Positions 1-9,148 of a stretch of 64,000 nt of DNA are shown piece by piece (within the stretch, counting starts at the first letter, position 1; each line of letters starts with the position of its first letter). The notes beneath the pieces were generated by a model, which had not been told where the DNA came from, made no database searches, and saw only the letters and a list, made by a program, of their open reading frames with translations. The stretch comes from Marinactinospora thermotolerans DSM 45154 (GTDB taxonomy: Bacteria; Actinomycetota; Actinomycetes; Streptosporangiales; Streptosporangiaceae), in assembly GCF_900167435.1 (NCBI RefSeq), contig NZ_FUWS01000006.1, positions 186,001 to 250,000 of the forward strand. Reading direction: 5' to 3'. The translations under genes were made by a program, and so were the position numbers.

Positions 1-428
1 CGGCCCGCGACGGCGTCGACGATCATCCGGACCAGGTCGGGGAAGGGCGCCGACTTGGAGATCCAGCCCACGGCCCCCGCGGCGATGGCCGCGGCGATAC
101 GGGTCTTCTCGGTCGTCCCGGTCAGGATCAGCACGATCCAGCCCTCCGCGCGGAGGTCCTCCGCCATGAGCATCCCGTCCACCGGGACGCCGTCGGCGCC
201 GCTGCCCAGGTCGAGGTCGAGCAGCAGAAGACCGGCCGGACCATCCGCTGCGGCGGCGCGCACGGAGTCGGGGTCGAGCGAGCGCGGCCGAAAGGCGGTG
301 ATGCCCTGCGCGCGCAGGGCGAGCTCCATCGTCGTGCTGAGCAGTTCGTGGTCGTCGACGATGAGGACGCGGGACGCCGAAACGGTGTTGCGCGCCGCGC
401 CCCCGGAACCGGGGTCAGGCACCGGCAC
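1..428 (-). CDS. Response regulator, receiver domain (3' end beyond window)
   Basis: Receiver domain of a two-component response regulator, cut by the left window edge, so its output domain is not visible. The minus strand reads a beta1 acidic pair (VLIVDDHE), a phospho-acceptor Asp in LLLLDLD and the conserved Lys in ISKSAPF. The GTG at 428 is chosen because GGAGG lies 5 nt upstream; GTG codons at 434 and 422 are in frame. It overlaps the end of the kinase gene by 14 nt, so the two are probably translationally coupled and form a cognate pair. Family and role are clear; the signal is unknown. Confidence 0.85.
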   Translation of the reverse strand, partial: MPVPDPGSGGAARNTVSASRVLIVDDHELLSTTMELALRAQGITAFRPRSLDPDSVRAAAADGPAGLLLLDLDLGSGADGVPVDGMLMAEDLRAEGWIVLILTGTTEKTRIAAAIAAGAVGWISKSAPFPDLVRMIVDAVAG

Positions 429-1938
429 GGTCACCTCCGAGCGTGTGCGGGCGTTCGCCCCGTGCCGTCCCGTGCGCCAGAGGCGCCCATCCCTGACGCA
501 CGGGACGGGCGGGCAGATCGACGAGGACGGTGCAGCCCGGTTCCTCGGGAGGGGCCGAGACCAGCCGTAACCGTCCCCCGTGGGCGGACAGCAGCTCGCG
601 GCACAGGTGCAGGCCGATGCCCTGCCCGGGCGAGCCCTCCCGTTTGACGCCGCGGCGCAGCACCTCTTCCTGCTGTCCCGGGGGCACTCCGGGACCGTCG
701 TCGTGGACGCGGATCCTGATCTGATCTCCGGTCCGGTAGGCCGTCACGGTCACGCGCGCGCCGGGGGCGTGCCGCTCGCAGTTGGCGAGCACGTTGGTGA
801 CCACCTGGGCGATGACCCGGTGGGGGGCCGTCGAGGCGAGGTCCTCCTCCACCGACAGGTCGATCCGCATGCCGGTGGTACGCCGGATCAAGACGAGCTG
901 CCGTAACAGGCCGGCCAGTCTGACGGGCTCCTCCGGCCGGGAGGACACCCCCTCGTCGAGCAGGGCGCGCATGCGGCCGAGTTCGGCCGACAGCGCGGCG
1001 CGCAGCGCCGCCCGGTCCAGTTCGACGTCCCCGCCCTCGCCGAGCGCGAGCAGGTGGGCGACCCCGTCCACCCCGGCCAGCGCGTTACGCAGCTCGTGGA
1101 CCTGCTCCGACATGCGTTCGCGGGTCTGGGACGCCTCGGCCCGGGCGTCGCGTAACTGTTCGCGGTCGAGGGTGATCTGGCGGTGGACGAGGAAGGCGAC
1201 CCGCAGGACGACACAGAGGATGAGGAGGAGGCCCACCAGGCGCATCCCGGGAACCAGCAGGACCGAGGAGACGATCGGCTCCCCCAGCAGCAGCCGGGGA
1301 GCGTGCCCGCTGATGATGGCGATCACGCCGACGCCCGTCCAGGCGGATACGGGACGGTAGCGGATCAGCCCCGAGGCGATCATGAGGAGCCCGGCGTCGA
1401 CCCACAGCAGCGATACCGCCGCCCCCATGAGCGGTGACGTGACCAGGGGTGCGGCCACCTCGGGCGCCGAGGCGGCGGCGAGCACCGCGACCAGGGTGCA
1501 GCCGAGCGCGATGGCGACCCCGCGCGAACCCCCCGCCGGGGTCCGAAACCCCGGAAGTCTCCAGGGACGCGGCCGGTCGTAGGGGGAGGCCGAGGCGAGG
1601 AGGAGCAGCGCGGTACACAGGCCGGCGGCGTGCCGGGCCGTCGCCAGCAGGACGGTCGCGGTGTCTCCCCCGTCACCGGCGGCGGTCGCGGGCACGACGA
1701 CGAGCGCGTAGACCGCCATCGCCGCCGAGATCCGGCGCAGCGGCGGGTGTCCGCTGATGCGCGCGGTCAGTTCCGCGAGGAAGGAGGTGGCGACCGCGGT
1801 CCCGGAGGCGAACATGGCCAGGGTGGCGGGCACGTCGCCGCTGACCCTCTCGGTCCCGGTTTCGACCTGCTGGAGGACCATCGCCGTGGCGGCGACGGCG
1901 GGAAGCGCGAGGGAGATTTCGAAGACGAGTTTTCGCAC
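415..1938 (-). CDS. Membrane sensor histidine kinase
   Basis: About 507 residues. The N-terminal half has roughly eight hydrophobic segments with no extracellular sensor domain evident. A coiled stretch and a dimerization region follow, with the likely phospho-acceptor His in EQVHELRNAL, then a HATPase_c domain with N box (NCERHAPG), G1 (DDGPGV) and G2 (GQGIGLHL). The frame stays open upstream to about 2391, but that extension is Arg/Pro-rich and lacks membrane character, so I use the GTG at 1938 before RKLVFEIS. Its Shine-Dalgarno is weak and the start is uncertain. Partner of the response regulator it overlaps. Confidence 0.85.
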   Translation of the reverse strand: MRKLVFEISLALPAVAATAMVLQQVETGTERVSGDVPATLAMFASGTAVATSFLAELTARISGHPPLRRISAAMAVYALVVVPATAAGDGGDTATVLLATARHAAGLCTALLLLASASPYDRPRPWRLPGFRTPAGGSRGVAIALGCTLVAVLAAASAPEVAAPLVTSPLMGAAVSLLWVDAGLLMIASGLIRYRPVSAWTGVGVIAIISGHAPRLLLGEPIVSSVLLVPGMRLVGLLLILCVVLRVAFLVHRQITLDREQLRDARAEASQTRERMSEQVHELRNALAGVDGVAHLLALGEGGDVELDRAALRAALSAELGRMRALLDEGVSSRPEEPVRLAGLLRQLVLIRRTTGMRIDLSVEEDLASTAPHRVIAQVVTNVLANCERHAPGARVTVTAYRTGDQIRIRVHDDGPGVPPGQQEEVLRRGVKREGSPGQGIGLHLCRELLSAHGGRLRLVSAPPEEPGCTVLVDLPARPVRQGWAPLAHGTARGERPHTLGGDRAGA

Positions 1939-2857
1939 GTTGCTCGGGGCTCTTTCGGCGGAGGGAACGCGATCGGGGGCGCCGGGCCGGTGGGCATGGG
2001 CCGGTCGCCCCCGCAGAGCTCGCCGGACGGACGGAGCCGGGGGGAGGACCTCCGTGGAGGAGGCGGGAGGGAAACCGGTCTGTGACGGAAATAGCGGAGA
2101 CCGCCGTGACGTAACCCGAGGAAAGACGGAAAAAGAAATCGGTTGGATGGGGATTTGGTCCCCTTTTCGGCGCTCGTCCATCGCTATTCTTTTTCGTTGG
2201 CGAAACGTCATTGAACGATGACATAGCGCGATCATCCATACGGTTCCCCTCGCCCTCGGGCTCGCTCCGTCCGGGTTCCTCTCGTAGCAGTCACTCCAGG
2301 CCACGTCACATGGCGTTGCCCGCCGGGCGGCGACACGGGACCCGCTCTTCAGGTCCGTCTCCAGCGTCCGGCGGGGGCACGCAGGAGGCACCCTACGGAA
2401 TCACCTCGCCGGACAGGAGAGTTTTCCGGGAAACACGCTCACCGAATTCCACGCCGGGGCGGTCGGGGCCGGGAATTCGTTCCCGCCTTCCCACGCCGTC
2501 CCACCGTCGCGAGGATCGGGGAATGGGCGTCCAACCGCCTCTGCCGTCGGCCATGGACGGCGGCGACGTCATCGACTTTGAGGATGACGTGGCGGCATGG
2601 CCACGGGCAGAGTGGGGGGTGCCGGCCGGGAGGACGGACGGGGTGAAGAGCGCAGCGGGACGGACGTCGTCTCCCCGCCCCGCGCGCCACGCCCCTCGGC
2701 CCGCGGCGCGACGTTACGCGGACGGTCCCTCGCCGCGCAGAGGGCCGGATTCTCCGTTGTCCGCCGCGGGCCGCCCCGGCCCGGTAGCCTCTCGACACGG
2801 CCATATCGGGCCTGTCACAGCCGCTGCGTTCCTGTTCGAAAGGACCACAGTTCTCCC
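1939..2857. other. Intergenic, 919 bp
   Basis: Region between the kinase start and the next plus-strand gene. Open frames on both strands here are Arg/Pro/Gly-rich and show no domain or good ribosome site, so I call no gene. It should hold the kinase promoter and the promoter of the gene at 2858. Confidence 0.4.
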
Positions 2858-3415
2858 GTGGCCATCGTTCCCAAGGTCCTCGCCGCCATCGGGGCCGCCG
2901 CCGTGGCCGGGATCGCCGCCGCCGTGACCGGTGCGACATACGCCTACTTCGCGCACGCCGACCGGGACGGCGCCCCCCTGGTGACCACCTCCGAGGGACG
3001 TTCCGCCCTGTCCCGGCCCGTCATACGCCTGAGCGGCGCCACCCCGGTCGGACTGACCGATCCATGGGGCGACATGTGGTACAGGGTGCGGATCGTCAAC
3101 GCGGGCCCCTCGCGCGCCGAGATCGACGCCATCGGGATCGCCGGTCCCGTCGTGGACGGTCCGCTCCCGGCGGAGTCTCCCCTGGAGGTCCGCGCCCTCC
3201 TCAAACCCGCGTCATGGCGGCCCGGCTCCTGGGACTCCCCCGCCTGGGAGCCGCTGACCCCGGGCCCCCTGGAGAACGTGCCCGGGCCCCGCGCGCTGGG
3301 GCCGGGCGAGACGGCCCACCTGTACTTCCAGTTGCGGCCGGCCGGCGACGGAGCACCGGAGCCGGCCGCGGACACCACGGCGTCACTACGTTTCCGGGTG
3401 TCACTGGAGGACTGA
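2858..3415 (+). CDS. Membrane-anchored hypothetical protein
   Basis: 185 residues, not recognised. An N-terminal hydrophobic segment (about residues 5-27, KVLAAIGAAAVAGIAAAVTG) looks like a signal anchor, leaving about 155 residues outside the cell. The exported part has alternating hydrophobic and polar residues (WYRVRIVNAGPSRAEID) suggesting a beta-sandwich, and ends SLRFRVSLED. The longer open frame begins at 2597, but that extension is low-complexity. The GTG at 2858 is preceded by GAAAGGA at about 13 nt. Stop TGA at 3413-3415. No operon partner. Confidence 0.6.
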   Translation: MAIVPKVLAAIGAAAVAGIAAAVTGATYAYFAHADRDGAPLVTTSEGRSALSRPVIRLSGATPVGLTDPWGDMWYRVRIVNAGPSRAEIDAIGIAGPVVDGPLPAESPLEVRALLKPASWRPGSWDSPAWEPLTPGPLENVPGPRALGPGETAHLYFQLRPAGDGAPEPAADTTASLRFRVSLED

Positions 3416-3428
3416 GCGCCCCCGCGAC

Positions 3429-3833
3429 TCAGTCCCGTGGAACCCGCTTCTTCGGCGGCGTGTCCTCGTCCACGGCGTGACGGCGCCGGGGGTCGAGCCT
3501 CGACGACGAGATGTCCGCCGCCTCCTCCGACCCGGACTCGAACACCAGGGGGTCGGGGGCCGGCCTGATCAGCAGCTCGGTGTCGTCGTCGAAGGCGATC
3601 TCGATACCGGCGTCGGTCTCGGTGATGACGGTGGATCGTTTGAGGCGCTTTCCGGCGACCTTGCCCGCCGCGATGATGCGTTGGCGGTCGCGCGCGGTCA
3701 ACGCGCCCATGACAACGCACTCGTGGGCACCGAGACCGCTGGTGATGCGATCGACCAGGTCACGCTGCGGCTCGGCGCCATGGATGTGGGGAAGGCGGAC
3801 GGGATCGGGTCCGGCCGGTTCGGGAAGGGGCAT
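3429..3833 (-). CDS. Hypothetical protein
   Basis: 134 residues, not recognised. It is charged and soluble, with a compact central part (CVVMGALTARDRQRIIAAGKVAGKRLKRSTVITETD), an acidic beta-like stretch (AFDDDTELLI) and a disordered basic tail. The ATG at 3833 has GGAG upstream; an in-frame GTG at 3890 has no ribosome site. Two plus-strand frames overlap it, but their composition is far less protein-like. It converges on the gene ending at 3415, 13 bp away. Function unknown. Confidence 0.5.
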   Translation of the reverse strand: MPLPEPAGPDPVRLPHIHGAEPQRDLVDRITSGLGAHECVVMGALTARDRQRIIAAGKVAGKRLKRSTVITETDAGIEIAFDDDTELLIRPAPDPLVFESGSEEAADISSSRLDPRRRHAVDEDTPPKKRVPRD

Positions 3834-4018
3834 GAGGGGTCCGCTCCGACGGGCGGAGACCAGATGCGCGTCCCTGGTGTGGGGAGACACCGGTACGGCA
3901 CGGCTCCGACGAAAAACAAGGAATTTCTCGCGATGCGCGGTAAACCTTATAAGCGATTTCGCGTCCCCAGCAGGCCGTTACTGCGATACGTATCCGACGT
4001 GTTACGAACAGTTCTCCT

Positions 4019-4879
4019 CTACCGTCGGATCCCCGCCTCCGTCGCGCCGTAGACGATGTGCCGCTGAAGCAGGACGAAGACCAGGACCAACGGGGCCACC
4101 GACACCGCGGCCGAGGCGAACAGGCCCTGGAGGTCGGCCGTCTGGGCGGTGAGATGGGTGGACAAGACGACCTGAACGGTCCACATCGAGGCGTCCTGGG
4201 CGATGACCAGCGGCCACAGGAAGGAGTTCCAGCTCTCCACGAAGGAGATCAGGCCGATCGCCGCCAGGAACGGCAGCGAGTTCGGCAGCACCACCCGCCA
4301 GTACGTCCCCCAGTAGCCGAGCCCGTCCACCCGCGCGGCGTCCTCCAGCTCCCGTGGGAATGCCAGGAAGTACTGCCGGAACAGGAACGCGGTGAACGCG
4401 CTGAACAGGCCGGGGACGATGAGCCCCCGCCAGGAGGAGACCCAGCCCAGGGACGACACGACGACGAAGGTGGGGACGAAGGTCACCGCGGCCGGGATCA
4501 TCAACGTCGCGAGGACCACGAGGACGAGCTTGCCGGCATGCCGGTAGGGGACCCGGGCGAGCGCGTAGCCCGCGGCCGAGCACACCAGGAGCCGTCCGGC
4601 CGTCTGGAGGACCGCGACGACCGCGGAGTTGCGCAGTCCGGTGGCCATGAGCGGGTCCCGGCCGGAGAAGAGGGCCGCGAACCCTCCCCAGTCGAGCTCG
4701 CGCGGCAGCGGTGACCAACCGGGCGAGGTGATGTCGGCGTCGGTGGACAGCGCGTTGCGCAGGATCAGCAGGTAGGGGAGCAGGAACAGCAGCGCGACCA
4801 GCGTCAACGTCGCGTACAGGACCACGGCCCCCACCGTCACCCGCGGCACGCGACCCGCGAACCGTCCCGCCGCGCTCAC
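4019..4879 (-). CDS. Carbohydrate ABC importer permease, MalG type
   Basis: 286-residue inner-membrane permease with about six hydrophobic segments and the EAA loop that contacts the ATPase (ELEDAARVDGLGYWGTYW). Ends YGATEAGIRR, typical of MalG/UgpE-like CUT1 permeases. The GTG at 4879 overlaps the stop of the upstream permease (GTGA), marking a translationally coupled operon. It completes a binding protein-permease-permease set with no ATPase gene. In actinomycetes such importers often share one MsiK-type ATPase encoded elsewhere; that is family knowledge, not visible here. Substrate unknown. Confidence 0.9.
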   Translation of the reverse strand: MSAAGRFAGRVPRVTVGAVVLYATLTLVALLFLLPYLLILRNALSTDADITSPGWSPLPRELDWGGFAALFSGRDPLMATGLRNSAVVAVLQTAGRLLVCSAAGYALARVPYRHAGKLVLVVLATLMIPAAVTFVPTFVVVSSLGWVSSWRGLIVPGLFSAFTAFLFRQYFLAFPRELEDAARVDGLGYWGTYWRVVLPNSLPFLAAIGLISFVESWNSFLWPLVIAQDASMWTVQVVLSTHLTAQTADLQGLFASAAVSVAPLVLVFVLLQRHIVYGATEAGIRR

Positions 4880-5808
4880 CGCGGCCCCCGGCCGATCCCG
4901 AGAAGCCGCCCCTGGACGAGGGTGACCGCCGCGATGAGCAGGGCGAGGATCACCGCGCCCGCGCTGCCACGGCCGAGGTCCTGCCCCGACCCCAACGCGG
5001 TGTAGTACAGGTAGACCAGCGGCGGGCGGGCGTAGGGCGGATAGGTCCCGTCGGCGCCCAGAAGGTTGTAGAACTCGTCGAACGCCTGGTAGGCGGCGAT
5101 GAGATTGAGCAGGAGCACCGCGATCGACGTGGCGCGCAACTGCGGCAGCGTGATGTGGCGGAAGGTGGTCCACCCGGGGGAGGCCCCGTCGACGTAGGCG
5201 GCCTCGTACAGCGAATGCGGGATGCGCTGGAGTCCGGCCAGGAAGATGAGCGCGTAGAAGCCGACCTGGAGCCACAGCCGCAGGGACACCAGGACCGGCC
5301 AGTACCAGGGCGGGTCAGTCACCGCCAGCCAGGCGATCGGGGCGGCGCCGAAGTGGCCGATCACCGTGTTGGCCAGTCCCGAGGGCAGGCCGTTGAAGAT
5401 CGTCAGCCTCCACACCAGGGCGGCGACGACGTAGGAGCAGGCTGCGGGCAGGAAGCAGGCCGTCCGGAACAGGGGGCGGGCGCGCCGCGCCCGGTGCAGG
5501 AGCAGCGCCAGTCCGAGCGAGAGGGCGAAGGTCAACGGCACGACGAACAGCGCGAACAGCGTGAAGGTGAGAAGGCTGTCGAGAAAGGCCCGAGAGGTGA
5601 GCATGCGCGCGTAGTTGGCCAGGCCGACGAACTCGGTGGGGGTGACGGTGTTGCGCGCCTCGAAGAAGCTGAGGTAGATGCTCCACAGCAGGGGGAGGTG
5701 ACCGAAGACCACCAGCCCCGCGAAGAAGGGACCCGCGAGGATCCAAAAAGCCCACGCGGGCCGGTCGGTGATCCCCTCCCACCCTCTCCGCCGTGGCGTG
5801 CCGTTCAT
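4876..5808 (-). CDS. Carbohydrate ABC importer permease, MalF type
   Basis: 310-residue permease with six membrane segments and an EAA motif (SLYEAAYVDGASPGWTTF). First of the two permeases, as usual for CUT1 systems. ATG at 5808, 14 bp after the binding-protein stop, and GTGA overlap with the next permease. Family clear; substrate not predictable. Confidence 0.9.
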   Translation of the reverse strand: MNGTPRRRGWEGITDRPAWAFWILAGPFFAGLVVFGHLPLLWSIYLSFFEARNTVTPTEFVGLANYARMLTSRAFLDSLLTFTLFALFVVPLTFALSLGLALLLHRARRARPLFRTACFLPAACSYVVAALVWRLTIFNGLPSGLANTVIGHFGAAPIAWLAVTDPPWYWPVLVSLRLWLQVGFYALIFLAGLQRIPHSLYEAAYVDGASPGWTTFRHITLPQLRATSIAVLLLNLIAAYQAFDEFYNLLGADGTYPPYARPPLVYLYYTALGSGQDLGRGSAGAVILALLIAAVTLVQGRLLGIGRGPR

Positions 5809-5822
5809 GTCGCCCGCCCGTC

Positions 5823-7088
5823 TCAGTCGAACAGCGCGTCGAGCTCGTCCTGGACCGTCCGTGCCGCGCGTTCCAGCTCCTCGCGGGGTGCGGCACCGCC
5901 CTTGACGATGTTGCCGAGCGCGTCCTTGAAGGCGGCGTCCATGGCGGAGGTCCATTCGGGCGGGCTGGAGGGCCGGCCCAGCTCGTCGACGTAGTCGACG
6001 GCGTCGGCGGCCGGACCACTGGCGAGCCGGCGGGCCGAGGAGGCGATGGAGCCGCGGGGCGGGATGTGCAGGCCGTAGCCGAGGTTGAAGTCCTCCTGGA
6101 GGTCGGTGCGCTCGATCCACAGCCAGTGGATGTAGTCCTTGGCGAGATCGGCCGCCCCGCCCTCGGCCGCGGCCATGGCGCCGAACGCGCCGACGGGGAC
6201 GGAGTCGGCACCGGCCTCGGTGAACCTCGGCCAGGGCAGCACACCGTAGTCGCCGGGGAACGCCTCCTCGATGCGCGGCAGCGCCCACAGCCCGGTCCAC
6301 TGCATCGCGGTGAGCTCCTGGACGAACGCCGCGGGATCGGCCCAGTCGGTGGGGGCTCCGAGCAGCAGCGTCCCCTCCTCGTAGAGGTCGCGCAGCCGCT
6401 CGAACGCGCTGGCCGCCGCGGGATCGGCGAACCCCGGCCGCCGGTCGGCGGTGACCTGTTCGAGCCCGACCGACCACAGCATCATCGGCCCGGCCACCGA
6501 GACGCCGGCGTCGTTGCCGAGGAACAGCCCCTTGCGGCCGTCACGGGTGAGCGTGCGCGCGGCGTCGGCGAGCGCCTCCCAGGTGCGGGGCGGCTCGGTC
6601 CCGGCGTCGTCGAGAAGGCTCTTGCGGTAGACGAGCACCTGGGTGTCCACAGCCTGTGGAATTCCATAGACGGAACCGTCGACGGTGTGGATCGCCAGCG
6701 CGGCCGGGGAGAAGTCGTCGCGGACGTCGGCGATCAGGTCGTCCAGCGGTTCCAGTAGACCGGCCCTGACCAGGTCGACCTTGGTCTGGTACTCGAAGAC
6801 ATCGGGCGGAGCTCCCCCCTGGAGTGCCGCCAGCAGGCGCGTGGCGTAGTCGCCGGGAGTCCACTGCACCCGCACCCGGGCGCGGTCGTAGGACGCCGCG
6901 TAACGCTCGACGGCCTCGCGCACCCCCTCCTCGCCGTACTGGTGGTACCAGTGCACGAGCGTCCCGGGGTCGCCATCGGGACGGCCGGTGTTGTCGCCGC
7001 ACCCCGCGGTCGCGAACGAGGCCGCCACGGGCGCCGCGGCCAGGCCGAGGAAACGCCTGCGGGACATCGGGGAGGATCCGGACGTCAT
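5823..7088 (-). CDS. Extracellular solute-binding lipoprotein (CUT1 family)
   Basis: 421 residues. The N-terminus has a twin-arginine signal (SRRRFLGLAA) and lipobox (FATAGC), so it should be exported by Tat and lipid-anchored at the Cys. The mature protein has family-1 binding-protein features such as GDYATRLLAALQGGAPPDVFEYQT and GIPQAVDTQVLVYRKSLLDD. The ATG at 7088 follows an AAGGAAGGG ribosome site; a second ATG at 7067 is in frame. It heads the importer operon and gives it specificity, probably for a sugar or oligosaccharide. Confidence 0.9.
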   Translation of the reverse strand: MTSGSSPMSRRRFLGLAAAPVAASFATAGCGDNTGRPDGDPGTLVHWYHQYGEEGVREAVERYAASYDRARVRVQWTPGDYATRLLAALQGGAPPDVFEYQTKVDLVRAGLLEPLDDLIADVRDDFSPAALAIHTVDGSVYGIPQAVDTQVLVYRKSLLDDAGTEPPRTWEALADAARTLTRDGRKGLFLGNDAGVSVAGPMMLWSVGLEQVTADRRPGFADPAAASAFERLRDLYEEGTLLLGAPTDWADPAAFVQELTAMQWTGLWALPRIEEAFPGDYGVLPWPRFTEAGADSVPVGAFGAMAAAEGGAADLAKDYIHWLWIERTDLQEDFNLGYGLHIPPRGSIASSARRLASGPAADAVDYVDELGRPSSPPEWTSAMDAAFKDALGNIVKGGAAPREELERAARTVQDELDALFD

Positions 7089-7194
7089 CGGCCCCGCCCT
7101 TCCTTGTGCCGGGAGCGCGTCGCGGGAGACGGCGGACGGGTGCCGGCGGGTCACCACGGCCGCTCCCCCGACGGCCAAGTATGACAGTGGCGAC

Positions 7195-7211
7195 TTCCCT
7201 TCGTGAGGGAA
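7195..7211. promoter_or_regulatory. Inverted repeat upstream of importer operon
   Basis: TTCCCT-TCGTG-AGGGAA, a 6-5-6 inverted repeat about 107 bp upstream of the binding-protein start and 31 bp beyond the stop of the convergent-side gene at 7242. It could be an operator for the importer or part of the end of the neighbouring transcript. No local regulator gene is present. Confidence 0.3.
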
Positions 7212-7241
7212 TCGGTACTTTGCGTAGCCGAGAGCGGTCCG

Positions 7242-8729
7242 TCACCCGATCGGGCAGGGGACCCCGTCCCTTCCGGCCTCCGGCGTCCACGGAGGAACGT
7301 GGATGGCCCACGGCCCCGCCTCGCCGGCCACCGGGTACACGTTCCACCCCTCCGCCCACTGCGGCGCCGGTCCTCCCCCTCGGGTGAGCAGGGCGGTGGG
7401 CGTGCGGCATGACAGCGCGAGCAGTCCTTCCAGCGTGTGCGTGCCGTTGTGGCCGCCGACCGCCGCGGAGGCGCATCCCGCCCGGTAGGCGATCGGGATC
7501 GCCTCGGTCCCCGTGAGCACGCACGGCGGATCCACCCCCAGGCGGTCCAGTTCGGCGATGACGGCCCCCTGGTCCCGCCGCACCTCGCCGTGCACGCCCA
7601 CCCAGTGCCGCAGGATCACCCCCTGGATCACCAGGTGCGCCAGGAGCCCCACCGCGATCACCGCGACGATGACGGGCCGCCAGCGGGGACGCGCCGCCTC
7701 CACCATCCCCACGACGCCCAGCGCGGCCGGCAGGAACAGCAGCGCGTAGGACGGCAGCAGGAACCGTGGCGCCGCGTAGCCGATGAAAAAGACGTAGGTG
7801 ACCGCCAGGCAGACCCCGACGGTCAGGGGCAGCCATCCCGCCGCGGCCCTGCGCGCCCGCACCGCCGTCCTCACCCCCGCCGCGACGAACAGGGGCAGCA
7901 CGAGCCACCACAGCACGGCCGGCCAGCGCACGCCGTCCGTGCACGGCCGGCACAGCAGGGGACCGTCCAGCGCGGAGGCGGCGAGCGGCAGCGCGAACGT
8001 CGGCCCGGCGCCGCCCTGGATCTCGCCGGTCCGCGCGATCCGCGCGGCAAGACCACCGTGACCGCCGGTCCACGCCTCGACCATCCACGGCAGCACGCCG
8101 ACGAACGCGCCCGCGACCACCGCCGCGGCGAGCCCGGTCCGCCGCCAACGGGGGACGAGCAGGACGGCCGCCGCCAGGGGCGCGGTCAGCCAGAACGCCT
8201 CACCGGGCCGCATCAGCCCGGCGACCGCCAGCGCCACGGCCAGCGCCCACAGGGGTGACCGCGCCCCCGGCCGCCGCGCCGCGTCCAGGAACCACCCGGT
8301 CGCGGCGGCACAGGCCATCGCCGCGTAGGTGTTGGGCATCGCCGCGCCCGCGTAGAACAGGGCCGGCCACAGTGTCGCGTACCCGAACGCGGCCAACGGC
8401 ACGGCCCAGGGCCGGGGGAGGACCCACAGCCAGGGGAGGAACCCCGCGAACATCGCGAGCGCGCCCGCCGCCGCGAGGAAACAGCGCAGCGCCACCACCG
8501 ACGCCGTGACCGTCACGACCGGCGCGGCCAGCACCGACACCCCCCTGGCGCGGGGCGCGCTGAAGAAGGGGGCGGGACGGTGCGGATCGTACTGGCCCAC
8601 GTAGACGGCCTCGTCCCAGCCCAACGGCAGCCCGGCCGGGACGAGGGTCACTCCCGCGACCGCGTATCCGACGCAGACGGCGCCGAGCGCCCAGGCCGCG
8701 CGGCCCACCGATGGTCGTCGCGTCCTCAT
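7242..8729 (-). CDS. Polytopic membrane glycosyltransferase-like protein (GT-C fold)
   Basis: 495 residues with about ten hydrophobic segments. An acidic pair in the first outer loop (LGWDEAVYVGQYD) is the usual place for catalytic or metal-binding acids in GT-C enzymes, which use polyprenyl-phosphate sugars. The C-terminal soluble part (about the last 110 residues) has two or three Cys (DPPCVLTG, GCASAAVGG, LSCRTPT), perhaps disulfide-bonded outside. Monocistronic. Likely acts in cell-wall or surface glycan assembly; acceptor unknown. Confidence 0.65.
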   Translation of the reverse strand: MRTRRPSVGRAAWALGAVCVGYAVAGVTLVPAGLPLGWDEAVYVGQYDPHRPAPFFSAPRARGVSVLAAPVVTVTASVVALRCFLAAAGALAMFAGFLPWLWVLPRPWAVPLAAFGYATLWPALFYAGAAMPNTYAAMACAAATGWFLDAARRPGARSPLWALAVALAVAGLMRPGEAFWLTAPLAAAVLLVPRWRRTGLAAAVVAGAFVGVLPWMVEAWTGGHGGLAARIARTGEIQGGAGPTFALPLAASALDGPLLCRPCTDGVRWPAVLWWLVLPLFVAAGVRTAVRARRAAAGWLPLTVGVCLAVTYVFFIGYAAPRFLLPSYALLFLPAALGVVGMVEAARPRWRPVIVAVIAVGLLAHLVIQGVILRHWVGVHGEVRRDQGAVIAELDRLGVDPPCVLTGTEAIPIAYRAGCASAAVGGHNGTHTLEGLLALSCRTPTALLTRGGGPAPQWAEGWNVYPVAGEAGPWAIHVPPWTPEAGRDGVPCPIG

Positions 8730-9148
8730 GTCCGCCGCCCCTTACCGGGACTTTCCCGGAGAAACGCGACAGATGGCTATGGCTTACTCTCTTCGGCCGT
8801 CGAATCGGGCCGGAGCCGGACGGCGTGGGGACGGCCACATTCGGCCGCGCCCCGATCCCCACCGGGACTTCCGCACGTCACCGCGGGATCATCGCCGGAT
8901 CACGATCCGGACGACCCCGGTGCCGGAACGATGGCGCCCCCTCCTCTCCGGGCACGGGTAAGACGGCAATCACCGGCCCGGGCGCGCGATCCGCGATGGA
9001 TTCTCGTAAGATCGGTCAACACGCCATACGGGTCCTCCCCCTCCCCCGCGGCGCGCTGCACGTCTCAGCGCGGACCCGTTGGTCCTCCTCGCCCCTCACG
9101 GCACCTCCAGGTCCTGTGACGCCCGCCGATAGAAGGCACCCCTTATTC
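8730..9148. other. Divergent intergenic, 419 bp
   Basis: Lies between the divergent starts of the membrane glycosyltransferase and the LCP gene and should carry both promoters. A CCGGGA-CTT-TCCCGG palindrome at 8745-8759 sits 16 bp upstream of the glycosyltransferase start and may be an operator. No gene seen. Confidence 0.4.

Noticed and set aside
8745-8759. Second DosR box (CCGGGACTTTCCCGG)
   Set aside because: It has one GGGAC half but lacks the opposing GTCC half with DosR spacing; its symmetry is CCGGGA/TCCCGG, a different palindrome.
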